A stretch of 64,000 bases of DNA from Mesoflavibacter zeaxanthinifaciens DSM 18436 (GCF_000422365.1 NZ_AULQ01000005.1:124001-188000); one strand, 5' to 3'; positions 53,901-62,589 are shown, counted from the stretch's first letter. Made by a program: numbers and translations. Notes: generated by a model from the sequence alone, not told the origin.

Positions 53901-55724
53901 CTACTCATTTTCACTTTGCTCTGACAACTTACGCTCAAGTTCTTCTTGAAACTCTTCCATTACCGGTCTAACTGTACTTTCTGGTAAGTCGGCAATCTCT
54001 ATATACATTAAACCGTCTACTGAGTTATTAAACAATGGGTCTACATTAAAAGCTACTAAACGTGCATTTTGTTTGATGTATTTTTTAAGTAGTACTGGTA
54101 AGCGTAATGCGCCTGGTTCAATCTCGTCAATAATTTTATCAAACTTATTTAAGTCGGCTTCAGTAGCATCAAACACAAAATCTTTATCTGCATCTTTTAG
54201 TTTGACCTTAAATTCTTTTTTAGGTCTAACGTATTGCGCTATATAAGGATCATAGTAATGCGATTTCATAAACTCGATCATCAAAGATTTTGAGAAGTTT
54301 GAAAATTGGTTACTAATACTTACGCCTCCAATTAAATATTTATGTTCAGGATAGCGTAATGTTGTGTGTACAATACCTTTCCAAAGTAAAAATAAAGGCA
54401 TTGGTTTTTGTTGATATTCTTTAATGATAAATGCACGACCCATTTCTATAGATTGGCTCATCATTTTATACAACTCTGGCTCAAATCTAAACAAATCCTG
54501 AAGGTAAAAACCATCAATACCGTAAGTGGCAAAAATCTTAGATCCTAATCCCATACGATAAGCACCTGCTATAACATTAGCTTCATTATCCCATAAAAAC
54601 ATATGGTGATAATAAGTATCAAAACTATCTAAATCTATAGCTTCGTTTGTTCCTTCTCCTACTTCTCTAAAAGTAATTTCACGTAAACGACCTATCTCAC
54701 GTAACAAGTTGGGCATCTTATCTGCAGATGCTAAAAAGACCTCATAGTTTTTACTGGTTAGTAATCTTAAATCGGCATCTCGCAATGCATTAACTTCTGC
54801 AATCATAGTTTCTTGACTTACAGGAGTTACAATTTTTTTTGGCGGTCTTATACTTTTAGGCGATTTTAACGTAGATGAAATTGTCTCTATTATTTTCTCT
54901 TTAGGTTCAAAAGAGTTAGAAAGCATATAGGTTTTTCGTCTTAAAAATTCTGAAAAATCTGCTAGACTTTCATGTTCATTTTGATCTGCTACAGATACTG
55001 GCCTACCTATTCTTACTTTAATAACACGTCTTTTCTGTGTCAATAATTCTGAAGGTAATTTTGCAGTTCTAAACGTGTCACTAATCTTAGATAGTTTATA
55101 AAAAAGATTGCTGTTTTTGGCGTGAAAATAAATTGGAACAACTGGCACATTAGCTTTTTGCACCAACTTCATTGCGGCTTCTTCCCATGGTTTATCAACC
55201 ATTAACTTTTCATCTTTATAGGTTGATACTTCTCCTGCTGGAAAAATCCCTAAAGGATGACCTTCTTTTAAATGCATTATAGCATGCTTAAAACCAGATA
55301 TGCTTGACTTAGCATCTTTCCTGTCTTCAAAAGGATTAACAGGCATGATGTAAGGTTTTAATGGCTCTATACGATGTAATAAAAAATTGGCTATAATTTT
55401 AAAATCTTTGCGTTGTTCTAACATCAATTTTAACAACAAAATACCATCAATACCTCCTAATGGATGATTAGACACAGTAATGTAAGCTCCATCTTTTGGT
55501 AGACGCTTTAGGTCTTCTTCAGGAATTTCAAATTTAATTTGAAATTCATCCAAAATACTATCTAAAAAATTTAAATCTTTTAGGTGCTTATTTCTATCGT
55601 ATATTTTATTTAATGTAGAAATTTTTAAAACTTTCATTAAAAGCCATCCAACAAAAGTGCCTAAAAACCCATATTTATCTAGTTTTATAGCAGACGAAAC
55701 TTCTTTAGCAGTGACTAATCCCAT
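53901..55724 (-). CDS. OlsF-like bifunctional acyltransferase (LPLAT + GNAT domains)
   Basis: 607 residues. The N-terminal domain (about 65-280) is a lysophospholipid-acyltransferase type, with the acceptor motif SNHPLGGIDG (H87...D93, five residues between rather than the common four) and FPAGEVSTY. The C-terminal domain (about 315-590) is a GNAT/hemolysin-like N-acyltransferase (REITFREVGEG, GAYRMGLG, KYLIGGVSIS). This fused layout is that of OlsF, described in Flavobacterium johnsoniae and Serratia as making ornithine lipid. Here the amino-acid substrate could be ornithine, glycine or serine. A -7 element TACTTTTG lies upstream (minus strand, 55749-55756). Confidence 0.82.
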   Translation of the reverse strand: MGLVTAKEVSSAIKLDKYGFLGTFVGWLLMKVLKISTLNKIYDRNKHLKDLNFLDSILDEFQIKFEIPEEDLKRLPKDGAYITVSNHPLGGIDGILLLKLMLEQRKDFKIIANFLLHRIEPLKPYIMPVNPFEDRKDAKSSISGFKHAIMHLKEGHPLGIFPAGEVSTYKDEKLMVDKPWEEAAMKLVQKANVPVVPIYFHAKNSNLFYKLSKISDTFRTAKLPSELLTQKRRVIKVRIGRPVSVADQNEHESLADFSEFLRRKTYMLSNSFEPKEKIIETISSTLKSPKSIRPPKKIVTPVSQETMIAEVNALRDADLRLLTSKNYEVFLASADKMPNLLREIGRLREITFREVGEGTNEAIDLDSFDTYYHHMFLWDNEANVIAGAYRMGLGSKIFATYGIDGFYLQDLFRFEPELYKMMSQSIEMGRAFIIKEYQQKPMPLFLLWKGIVHTTLRYPEHKYLIGGVSISNQFSNFSKSLMIEFMKSHYYDPYIAQYVRPKKEFKVKLKDADKDFVFDATEADLNKFDKIIDEIEPGALRLPVLLKKYIKQNARLVAFNVDPLFNNSVDGLMYIEIADLPESTVRPVMEEFQEELERKLSEQSENE

Positions 55725-55748
55725 TTATTTTTTTAAAGTTAATGCCCA

Positions 55749-55756
55749 CAAAAGTA
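55749..55756 (-). promoter_or_regulatory. -7 element of the OlsF-like gene
   Basis: TACTTTTG on the minus strand, perfect TAnnTTTG, 25 nt before the start codon; no -33 TTG seen. Confidence 0.45.
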
Positions 55757-55765
55757 AGCAAACAT

Positions 55766-57016
55766 TTATTTAGTTACTATTTGTACCGTATTTTGATACA
55801 TTTGTTTTAATAAAATCGTTTTTCCTTTCTCTAATTTCTGTATTGCTTGCTCATTATAATGCCTAATAGTAAATAGTGATACATTATCGTGACAAGTTAC
55901 TTTAAATTTAGCTTTTAGATGAAGTAATAACGGCTCTAAGTTATTATAATTGTTTTCAAAACACACAGAAAAACTTATAGCTGAGTTTTGAATAACATCT
56001 ACTTTCATTTTGTATTTGGACAACAAGTTAAAAATTTCGCTGATATTTTCTTCTACCACGTATGAAAAATCTAAGGTAGATAATGATATTAAAACTTGAT
56101 TTTGTTTTAAAATGAAACATGGTACTACGGGATCAATACCTTTAAACTTTTTAACTACTGTACCATTATTTTGTGGTTGTATAAAAGACTTTACATGTAA
56201 CGGTATTTCTTTACGTTGTAGTGGTTGTAATGTTTTAGGATGTATTACTGATGCGCCATAGAAAGCTAACTCTATTGCTTCTGTATAAGAAATTACATTT
56301 AATAATTGTGCATTTTCAAAATATCTTGGATCTGCATTTAATACGCCTGGTACATCTTTCCAAATGGTTACACTTTCTGCATTTAAACAATAGGCTATAA
56401 TTGCTGCAGTATAATCACTTCCTTCTCGACCTAAAGTAGTCGTAAAATTGTTTTTGTCGCTTCCTAAAAACCCTTGTGTAATATTTAATTGCTTAGTATT
56501 TATATGAGTTAAAATGTTAGTCTGAGTTTGATCCCAGTTTACATTTGCACGTCTATAATAATCATCTGTTTTTATTAATTGTCTTACATCTATCCAATTA
56601 TTTTTATAACCAACTTCATTTAAATAGGCGCTTATTATGGTTGTAGACACTAACTCTCCATAACCTATAACTTGATCATAAACAAAATTGTAATCTGGAG
56701 ATTTATTGGTTTTTAAAAATGCTTTTAATTCTTCAAAAAGTGTTTTTACAGTATTGAAAACAGCATGTCTTTCGTTTTCAAATAAATCAATGATAATTTG
56801 ATTATGGTATTTTATAACGTCTTGTAAAGCAGCTTGTAGTTCTGCTTGATTGTTAAAATAATTGCCAATTACAACTTCCATTGCATTGGTTGTCTTACCC
56901 ATTGCAGAGATAACAATTAGTGTATTTTCATGTCCAACCTCTTCTAATACAGATACTAAATTTTTTACACCTAAAGCATCTTTAACAGATGCTCCACCAA
57001 ACTTAAATACTCTCAT
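55766..57016 (-). CDS. Aspartate kinase, monofunctional
   Basis: 416 residues. MRVFKFGGASVKD is the kinase P-loop equivalent, and GREGSDYTAAIIAYCLNAESVTIWKDVPGVLNADPR matches the substrate region in pieces (TLGREGSD, KDVPGV). An ACT pair follows in the last 110 residues. It makes aspartyl phosphate for Lys, Met, Thr and peptidoglycan diaminopimelate. It is not fused to homoserine dehydrogenase. The upstream GNAT gene ends exactly at its start codon, so they form an operon. Confidence 0.92.
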   Translation of the reverse strand: MRVFKFGGASVKDALGVKNLVSVLEEVGHENTLIVISAMGKTTNAMEVVIGNYFNNQAELQAALQDVIKYHNQIIIDLFENERHAVFNTVKTLFEELKAFLKTNKSPDYNFVYDQVIGYGELVSTTIISAYLNEVGYKNNWIDVRQLIKTDDYYRRANVNWDQTQTNILTHINTKQLNITQGFLGSDKNNFTTTLGREGSDYTAAIIAYCLNAESVTIWKDVPGVLNADPRYFENAQLLNVISYTEAIELAFYGASVIHPKTLQPLQRKEIPLHVKSFIQPQNNGTVVKKFKGIDPVVPCFILKQNQVLISLSTLDFSYVVEENISEIFNLLSKYKMKVDVIQNSAISFSVCFENNYNNLEPLLLHLKAKFKVTCHDNVSLFTIRHYNEQAIQKLEKGKTILLKQMYQNTVQIVTK

Positions 57017-57496
57017 TTATAATTTTTCTATATAGTTTTTTATGGCGTCTCCTTCTAATTGTGCTAAATACCAATCTTTTAATATTTTAGCACCTTGTTT
57101 TTCATAAAAATTAATAGCATTTGTATTCCAATCTAAAACTTCCCAACATATACGTTGTACACCTTGACTGTAACCGTATTTAATAACCTCATCAAGAAGT
57201 AATGTACCTAACCCTTGTCCCCTAAACTCTTGTTTTACTATTAAATCTTCTAGATGAACAGTTTTTCCTTTCCATGTAGAAAATCTAAAATAAATTAAGG
57301 CTATTGCTACGATTTCTTGTTCGCTCTCGGCTACAAAACAAGTAAATAAAGGGTTTTTACCAAAACCGTGTTCTATTAAATCTTTTTCTGTTACAATTAC
57401 AGCATCTGGCTCTTTCTCAAAAACAGCTAATTCTTTTATTAGCTCTAATACTTTTGGCATGTCAGATTGCGTTGCAAAACGAATATTAAATTTCAT
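57017..57496 (-). CDS. GNAT family N-acetyltransferase
   Basis: 159 residues. The acetyl-CoA loop is REFRGQGLGTLLLDEV, and the sequence LEDLIVKQEFRGQGLG with WEVLDWNTNAINFYEKQGA resembles the SSAT/diamine-acetyltransferase branch. The start FNIRFATQSDMPKVLELIKELA is typical. It is the first gene of an operon with aspartate kinase, with no spacer between stop and start. Substrate unknown; an amine or thialysine-like compound is possible. Confidence 0.88.
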   Translation of the reverse strand: MKFNIRFATQSDMPKVLELIKELAVFEKEPDAVIVTEKDLIEHGFGKNPLFTCFVAESEQEIVAIALIYFRFSTWKGKTVHLEDLIVKQEFRGQGLGTLLLDEVIKYGYSQGVQRICWEVLDWNTNAINFYEKQGAKILKDWYLAQLEGDAIKNYIEKL

Positions 57497-57512
57497 CTTA
57501 AAAAGTTTTATT

Positions 57513-57520
57513 CAAATATA
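57513..57520 (-). promoter_or_regulatory. -7 element of the GNAT-aspartate kinase operon
   Basis: TATATTTG on the minus strand, perfect TAnnTTTG, 17 nt before the start codon. Confidence 0.5.
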
Positions 57521-57564
57521 GTCTAAACAGATTATAGACCATAAAATTAATTTAAACGAAAACG

Positions 57565-57595
57565 TTGTAGTTTATTGAAAATTCTATGATATTTG
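57565..57595 (+). promoter_or_regulatory. fbp promoter
   Basis: TTG (57565-57567), 20 nt, GATATTTG (57588-57595, one mismatch). Transcription would begin near 57600, which excludes the in-frame start at 57593 and supports the ATG at 57614. Confidence 0.5.
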
Positions 57596-57613
57596 TATCC
57601 AAATATAAGCTTC

Positions 57614-58618
57614 ATGTCTAAAAAAAATCAAACCTTAGGTGAATTTATTATCGAAAACCAATCCTCTTTTAAGTATTCTTCTGGAGAGTTATCTAGACTA
57701 ATAAACTCTATTAGACTTGCTGCAAAGGTTGTAAATCATGAAGTAAACAAAGCTGGACTAGTCGATATTATTGGCGCTGCTGGCGACACGAATATACAAG
57801 GAGAAGATCAGCAAAAACTAGATGTATACGCAAATGATAAGTTTATACATACATTAACTAACCGAAACATTGTTTGTGGAATTGCTAGTGAAGAGGAAGA
57901 CGACTTTATTAGCATAAACAGTCAAGATTCTAACAACCAAAACAAATATGTAGTCTTAATAGATCCTTTAGATGGCTCTTCAAATATAGATGTTAACGTT
58001 TCTGTTGGAACCATTTTTTCAGTGTTTAGGCGTGTTACACCTGTTGGTACACCTGTAACTATAGAGGATTTTTTACAGCAAGGCAACAAACAAGTTGCTG
58101 CTGGATACGTGGTTTATGGTACATCTACAATGTTAGTATATACAACTGGTCACGGTGTAAATGGCTTTACGCTAAACCCAGCAATTGGTACGTTTTACTT
58201 ATCGCATCCTGATATGCAATTTCCTGAAGATGGAAATATATACTCTGTAAACGAAGGTAATTACATTCACTTTCCGCAAGGTGTAAAAAACTACATTAAG
58301 TATTGCCAAATGGAAGAAGGCGATAGACCTTACACCTCAAGATATATTGGATCTTTAGTTTCAGATTTTCATAGAAATATGATTAAAGGCGGAATTTATA
58401 TGTATCCAAAAAGCTCAAAAAATTCTAACGGAAAACTACGTTTATTATACGAGTGTAATCCTATGGCATTTTTAGCAGAACAAGCTAATGGTAAAGCTAG
58501 TGATGGTTATACTAGAATACTTGACATTACCCCAACAGAGCTACACCAACGCGTACCTTTTTTCTGCGGAAGTAAAAATATGGTATTAAAAGCTGAAGAG
58601 TTTATGCAAAACGCTTAA
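57614..58618 (+). CDS. fbp: Class I fructose-1,6-bisphosphatase
   Basis: 334 residues from the ATG at 57614 ([11 protein letters not shown]). The metal site motif [19 protein letters not shown] and GIASEEED are intact, and the C-terminal region has [19 protein letters not shown], which is the active-site signature. It converts fructose-1,6-bisphosphate to fructose-6-phosphate in gluconeogenesis, as expected for a peptide-degrading marine bacterium. It is separated by 53 nt from the following signalling operon. Confidence 0.95.
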   Translation: MSKKNQTLGEFIIENQSSFKYSSGELSRLINSIRLAAKVVNHEVNKAGLVDIIGAAGDTNIQGEDQQKLDVYANDKFIHTLTNRNIVCGIASEEEDDFISINSQDSNNQNKYVVLIDPLDGSSNIDVNVSVGTIFSVFRRVTPVGTPVTIEDFLQQGNKQVAAGYVVYGTSTMLVYTTGHGVNGFTLNPAIGTFYLSHPDMQFPEDGNIYSVNEGNYIHFPQGVKNYIKYCQMEEGDRPYTSRYIGSLVSDFHRNMIKGGIYMYPKSSKNSNGKLRLLYECNPMAFLAEQANGKASDGYTRILDITPTELHQRVPFFCGSKNMVLKAEEFMQNA

Positions 58619-58671
58619 CTGGTAGCTAAATAACTATTTTTTTGCTATTTTTATCTCCTTAAACTATCAAC

Positions 58672-59028
58672 ATGGCAAAACAAGATAAAAATCAAGAAAA
58701 TATGGCGCCAAACGCTGTAGATGCTAGCTCAAAAATTGACGCTATAAAACAGCTTATTTTTGGAGAAAACATGCAAGCTTACGATAGTGAGTTTGAAACT
58801 CTAAAAAAAGATATACTTAACAAAAAAGAAGAATTAGAGCAATTAATAGACGAGGTTAAAACAGAGCTACTTCAAAATATTGATAATTTAAGTACAGACG
58901 TAAACATACGTATTACAGAGCTTGAAGCTTCTCTTGAAGAAAAAACAGACGCTTTAGAAGAGAAGAAAGTAGACCGTAAACTTCTGGGTGAACTTTTCAC
59001 AAAGCTTGGTGAGAAGATTAGTCAATAA
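58672..59028 (+). CDS. Coiled-coil protein heading the Rab-like GTPase operon
   Basis: 118 residues without signal peptide or membrane helix. A short variable N-terminus is followed by IDAIKQLIFGENMQAYDSEFETL and a continuous coiled coil (about 40-100), ending with VDRKLLGELFTKLGEKI. The DRxxLGxLF ending is one I recall from N-terminal regions of cyanobacterial OmpA-family fusion proteins. It lies 14 nt before the next gene of the operon. It is probably a scaffold that brings the GTPase module together or to the membrane; this is inference. Confidence 0.7.
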   Translation: MAKQDKNQENMAPNAVDASSKIDAIKQLIFGENMQAYDSEFETLKKDILNKKEELEQLIDEVKTELLQNIDNLSTDVNIRITELEASLEEKTDALEEKKVDRKLLGELFTKLGEKISQ

Positions 59029-59042
59029 AATTGACTCTATAA

Positions 59043-59861
59043 ATGACTCAAGACGATAAATTACAAATCTTAAAAGACATCTTATTAAAAGATGAGCACG
59101 AGTATGCATTATCGCTTGAACAAAAACTAAAAGATCTTGAAGCAGTAATAAACCAACAACCCAATTTATCAAAAAAAATTAATCCAATAATTGACGATAA
59201 ATTACTAGAGTTTGTTGAAGAAATACCTGAAACATTAGGACCTACTATTACCGAAACTTTAAAAGCAGAGATTAAAAACTCTCAAGATGCTGTTGTAGAA
59301 GCTTTATACCCTATTATGGGTAAAATGATAAAAAAGTATGTGCAAAAAGAAATACAACTTTTATCTGAAGCAATTAACAATAAAATGAATAACACCTTTT
59401 CTTTTGAGTCTTTAAAACGAAGGTTTAGAGCAAAAAGAAGTGGCGTATCAGAAGGTGATATAATCCTCCAAGACCACTTTAAACCAACCATAGAGCAGAT
59501 TATGGTTATAGAGCAAGGTTCTGGTATTGTAACTTCAGAATATTCAAAAACCCAAAACATAGACCAAGATACAGTTGCTGGTATGCTTACCGCAATTAAA
59601 AGTTTTGCAGAAGATGCTTTTCAAGCTGAAACTCAAAATTTAGAATATATAGAATATGAAAACTATCATATTCACCTTCAAAACTTTTCTAATTACTACA
59701 TTGCTGTAGTAATATCTGGAGCATTTACAGCCACATTTAGAAACAAACTAGAGGATAAGTTATTAGATTTTGCTCAAAATGTTATAAATAAAACAGACTT
59801 AGAAAATAGTAGTATTTTAGCAACAAAATTAAAAGCACAATTTGAACATGAAATTATCTAA
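59043..59861 (+). CDS. OmpA-associated N-terminal-type protein with a roadblock/longin-like core
   Basis: 272 residues. The segments LQILKDILLKDE at the start, ALYPIMGKMIKKYVQ (about 88-102), FSFESLKRRFRAKRSG (about 119-134) and DTVAGMLTAIKSFAEDAF (about 176-193) follow, in order, the region that precedes the OmpA domain in certain cyanobacterial and proteobacterial proteins (there: SLESLRWRFEALRTG, DMVSGMLTAI). Here no OmpA domain follows. The core at about 148-235 alternates strands and helices like roadblock/longin proteins, which bind small GTPases. The small GTPase gene overlaps its end by 14 nt. It may be the GTPase's partner or regulator (inferred). Confidence 0.7.
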   Translation: MTQDDKLQILKDILLKDEHEYALSLEQKLKDLEAVINQQPNLSKKINPIIDDKLLEFVEEIPETLGPTITETLKAEIKNSQDAVVEALYPIMGKMIKKYVQKEIQLLSEAINNKMNNTFSFESLKRRFRAKRSGVSEGDIILQDHFKPTIEQIMVIEQGSGIVTSEYSKTQNIDQDTVAGMLTAIKSFAEDAFQAETQNLEYIEYENYHIHLQNFSNYYIAVVISGAFTATFRNKLEDKLLDFAQNVINKTDLENSSILATKLKAQFEHEII

Positions 59862-60339
59862 AAAAGTTGTTTTAATAGGGCACTTTGGTGTAGGAAAATC
59901 GTCCTTAATTAGACGCTTTGTAGAAAACACTTTTACAGAAGATTATAAAGTCACTATTGGTGTACATATCTTAAAAAAAGATATTCAAATTCCAGAAACC
60001 AACAAAGACGTTACTCTAGTTATTTGGGACTTAGAAGGTAATGATGATATTACCAACACAAGACCATCATATCTTATTGGAACACATGGTTTTATTTACG
60101 TGTTTGATTTAACAAGACCAAACACCTATAAAAACTTAGAATTTGACTTAAATTATATAAAAGAACGTTATCCTAACTTACCTGTTAAAGTTATTGGCAA
60201 CAAAAAGGACTTAGTTACAAACGAGTTTATTAAAGAAAATAAAGAGATTTTTAAACAGTATGTAGACTTATATACAAGTGCAAAAACTGGCAAAAATGTA
60301 GAAGAGGTTTTTAATCAACTAGCTAAATCTTTAGTTTAA
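59848..60339 (+). CDS. Rab-like small Ras-superfamily GTPase
   Basis: 163 residues from the ATG at 59848, overlapping the upstream gene by 14 nt. All G boxes are present: GHFGVGKS (11-18), Thr36 in YKVTIGV (switch I, as in Rabs), DLEG (61-64), NKKD (118-121) and TSAKTG (143-148). The position of Ras Gln61 is Asn65 (DLEGND), which should lower intrinsic hydrolysis. No C-terminal Cys for prenylation. Bacterial Ras-like proteins of this kind (Rup families, MglA relatives) are known; this one stands between a roadblock-like protein and a histidine kinase. It is a cytosolic molecular switch; the input is unknown. Confidence 0.88.
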   Translation: MKLSKKVVLIGHFGVGKSSLIRRFVENTFTEDYKVTIGVHILKKDIQIPETNKDVTLVIWDLEGNDDITNTRPSYLIGTHGFIYVFDLTRPNTYKNLEFDLNYIKERYPNLPVKVIGNKKDLVTNEFIKENKEIFKQYVDLYTSAKTGKNVEEVFNQLAKSLV

Positions 60340-60357
60340 ACATAAAACATTCTTAAA

Positions 60358-61884
60358 ATGTTAGAAGAGTATAAAAAAAATTACGCACAATCTGTAAATC
60401 AATATTTAATTGTAGATACAGAAGGCAACATTAAAGAATCTGATGATGTTATCTTTAAAAAAATAGAAGGTAAACATATATCAGATATTCATCCTTTTTT
60501 TGAAAGTCTAACAGCTACATTAACCGAAAAAAACAAAGATTTAGTATTTTCTTGTATTCATCTTAATGATGAAGAAGGCAATACTATAATAACAGATATT
60601 ATTGTAAAAACTTTTGATGGTAAAAAACCACCATTAATTGTTATCCTAGATTTAACGGTACACTACAATAACTACCAAACTACAGCGCAGGTAAGAAATG
60701 AGTCGGTAATAAACTCTCAAATACTAGAACTAAAAAACGAGTATTTAAAAGAAAAAGAAGCTTTTAAAAATGCATTCATAGCAAATTTTAATCATGAATT
60801 AAGAGATCCAATAACAGGTATTTTAACTTTTTCTGAGATTTTAAAAAAGACAGGATTAACAGATGAGCAAACTAACTATATAAAAGTCATGGACTCTTCT
60901 ACAAACTACTTAAAGCAGTTAATAGAAGACATACTAGACATATCTAAAATAGAATCTGGAAAAGCAGAAATTATCTTAGAACCATTTAATCTACATGAAT
61001 TATTAGATGAAATAGCTCAAATACACAAAATTAATTCTGAAAAAAAAGGTTTAGAATTTATTACTGATTTTAATAGCAATTTACCACAAATAGTTGGTGG
61101 TGATAAGATGAAGCTAAGACAAGTTTTAAGCAACTTATTAAGTAATGCTATTAAATTTACAGAAGTAGGATCAATTACTTTTAAAGCTTCATTAAATCAA
61201 ACAAGAGCAAGAAAAGCTAATATTCATTTTGAAATTTCTGATACTGGAATAGGAATACCAGAAGAAGATCAAAACTCAATTTTTGAAAGTTTTAAACAAC
61301 TTAACCATTCATATAAATATACTGGATCAGGCTTAGGACTTGCTATTGCAAAACATTATGTAGAGTTAACCGGAAACAAAATTACAGTAGATTCTACAGT
61401 AGGAAAAGGCTCTACATTTTCTACTAATTTAAACTTTAGAATAGACCCAAGTTACAAATTAGAAAAATCTAATAATGAAGAAACTTCTTTTATAGAATCT
61501 GATAAAAAATACAATATTCTGTTGGTAGACGATTCAGAAATCACTCAGCTATCAGTTCTTAAAATACTTGCTTCTAAGGGTAATTACTTTTTAGATATTG
61601 CCACAAAAGGAGAAGATGTCATACCAAAAGTAACAAACTATGATTCTCCTGTAGATTTAATCCTTTTAGATATTAAATTACCAGATATAAATGGTGATGA
61701 AGTAGCAAAACTGGTAAGAAAATTACCAGAGAGAGAGCATAAAAAAATACCAATTATTGCCTTAACAGCTAGAGTATTTAAGGATGATTTAAAAAAATAT
61801 AAAAAAGCAGGTATTAATGATGTTGTAAAAAAGCCTTTTGATGAAGATACCCTTTTAACCAAAATAAGAGAACATCTAAAATAA
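60358..61884 (+). CDS. PAS-domain hybrid histidine kinase with receiver domain
   Basis: 508 residues, no membrane helix. A PAS-like domain (about 5-110) and a linker helix lead to the dimerisation/phosphoacceptor helix with His146 (FNHELRDPITGI), the ATPase domain with N box (LSNLLSNAIKFT), G1 box (SDTGIGIPEED) and G2 (GSGLGLAIAKHY), then a receiver domain (about 384-508) with the acidic pair Asp391/392, phosphoacceptor Asp438 (LLDIKLP) and Lys in VKKPF. It is a soluble sensor whose input may come from the GTPase module encoded just upstream. No separate output domain or response regulator is adjacent. Confidence 0.93.
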   Translation: MLEEYKKNYAQSVNQYLIVDTEGNIKESDDVIFKKIEGKHISDIHPFFESLTATLTEKNKDLVFSCIHLNDEEGNTIITDIIVKTFDGKKPPLIVILDLTVHYNNYQTTAQVRNESVINSQILELKNEYLKEKEAFKNAFIANFNHELRDPITGILTFSEILKKTGLTDEQTNYIKVMDSSTNYLKQLIEDILDISKIESGKAEIILEPFNLHELLDEIAQIHKINSEKKGLEFITDFNSNLPQIVGGDKMKLRQVLSNLLSNAIKFTEVGSITFKASLNQTRARKANIHFEISDTGIGIPEEDQNSIFESFKQLNHSYKYTGSGLGLAIAKHYVELTGNKITVDSTVGKGSTFSTNLNFRIDPSYKLEKSNNEETSFIESDKKYNILLVDDSEITQLSVLKILASKGNYFLDIATKGEDVIPKVTNYDSPVDLILLDIKLPDINGDEVAKLVRKLPEREHKKIPIIALTARVFKDDLKKYKKAGINDVVKKPFDEDTLLTKIREHLK

Positions 61885-61914
61885 AAAAAAGCAAGCGTTA
61901 TGCTTGCTTTTTTT
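61884..61914. terminator. Bidirectional terminator after the histidine kinase gene
   Basis: GCAAGC/GCTTGC (61891-61896 and 61902-61907) extended by A7 on the left and T7 on the right, loop GTTAT; separates the kinase gene from the converging TerB-like gene. Confidence 0.92.
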
Positions 61915-61933
61915 ATGTATTTCAAAAACTATT

Positions 61934-62365
61934 TTATCTATTCATAGTTTTAATTTCTTCCATAAAAACTTCTAAATCTACTCCGTTTTTAACAAGCTCT
62001 AAAGCTTTATCTGCAACGTATTTAGAATTACTAGACTTAAAACCTAAACCAACACAAAGACGCTCTAACATAGCCATTTGGTTTTCTCCTTCAATTTGAT
62101 CTGCCCAAACCATTCTAGCTAAATCGTATAAACGCTCTAAACGCATATCATAAGAAGTTGGTGGGTTTATAGGATGAGATTTATAATCCTTTAATATTAA
62201 CTTATAATCTTCTTCGCTAATATCTAAATTACGTGCTAATCTATCTAAAAACGCCTTTTCTTCTTCTGTGATAATACCATCACTCATAGCAACTCTTACA
62301 ATTGCAGCAAAATGATCTTCATTTCGCTTCTTAAACCCACTATCAAATAAATCTGAAAATGACAT
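61934..62365 (-). CDS. TerB-like (tellurite-resistance/DUF533-type) protein
   Basis: 143 residues, soluble and helical. HFAAIVRVAMSDGIITEEEKAFLDRLARNLDISEEDY is the TerB repeat with its EF-hand-like acidic loop (SDGIITEEE), and a second copy appears in MVWADQIEGENQMAMLERLCVGLGF. TerB-like domains are frequent in Bacteroidota and often associated with metal or membrane stress, but this stand-alone form has no defined role. It has a perfect -7 element and faces the kinase gene. Confidence 0.85.
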   Translation of the reverse strand: MSFSDLFDSGFKKRNEDHFAAIVRVAMSDGIITEEEKAFLDRLARNLDISEEDYKLILKDYKSHPINPPTSYDMRLERLYDLARMVWADQIEGENQMAMLERLCVGLGFKSSNSKYVADKALELVKNGVDLEVFMEEIKTMNR

Positions 62366-62387
62366 ACTTTTTAATTTTAATTCACTG

Positions 62388-62395
62388 CAAATATA
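62388..62395 (-). promoter_or_regulatory. -7 element of the TerB-like gene
   Basis: TATATTTG on the minus strand, perfect TAnnTTTG, 23 nt before the start codon. The remaining 242-nt gap to mfd shows no other gene. Confidence 0.5.
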
Positions 62396-62581
62396 GTTAA
62401 ACCTTGCTCCTTTTAAAATTAAAAAGTTTCTTTTTTTAACATGTATACTTAATATTATAAAAACTAATATAATTATTTTATTATCAATATTTTAAGTCAA
62501 TTTATAACGTTTATTTTCATTAGCATTGTTAATATCAGATTAAATTAATTAATCAGAAAGCTTTTAAAAAAATCTAAGCCT

Positions 62582-62589
62582 TATATTTG
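62582..62589 (+). promoter_or_regulatory. -7 element of mfd
   Basis: TATATTTG followed by C, perfect TAnnTTTG, 19 nt before the GTG start; no clear -33 TTG. Confidence 0.5.
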
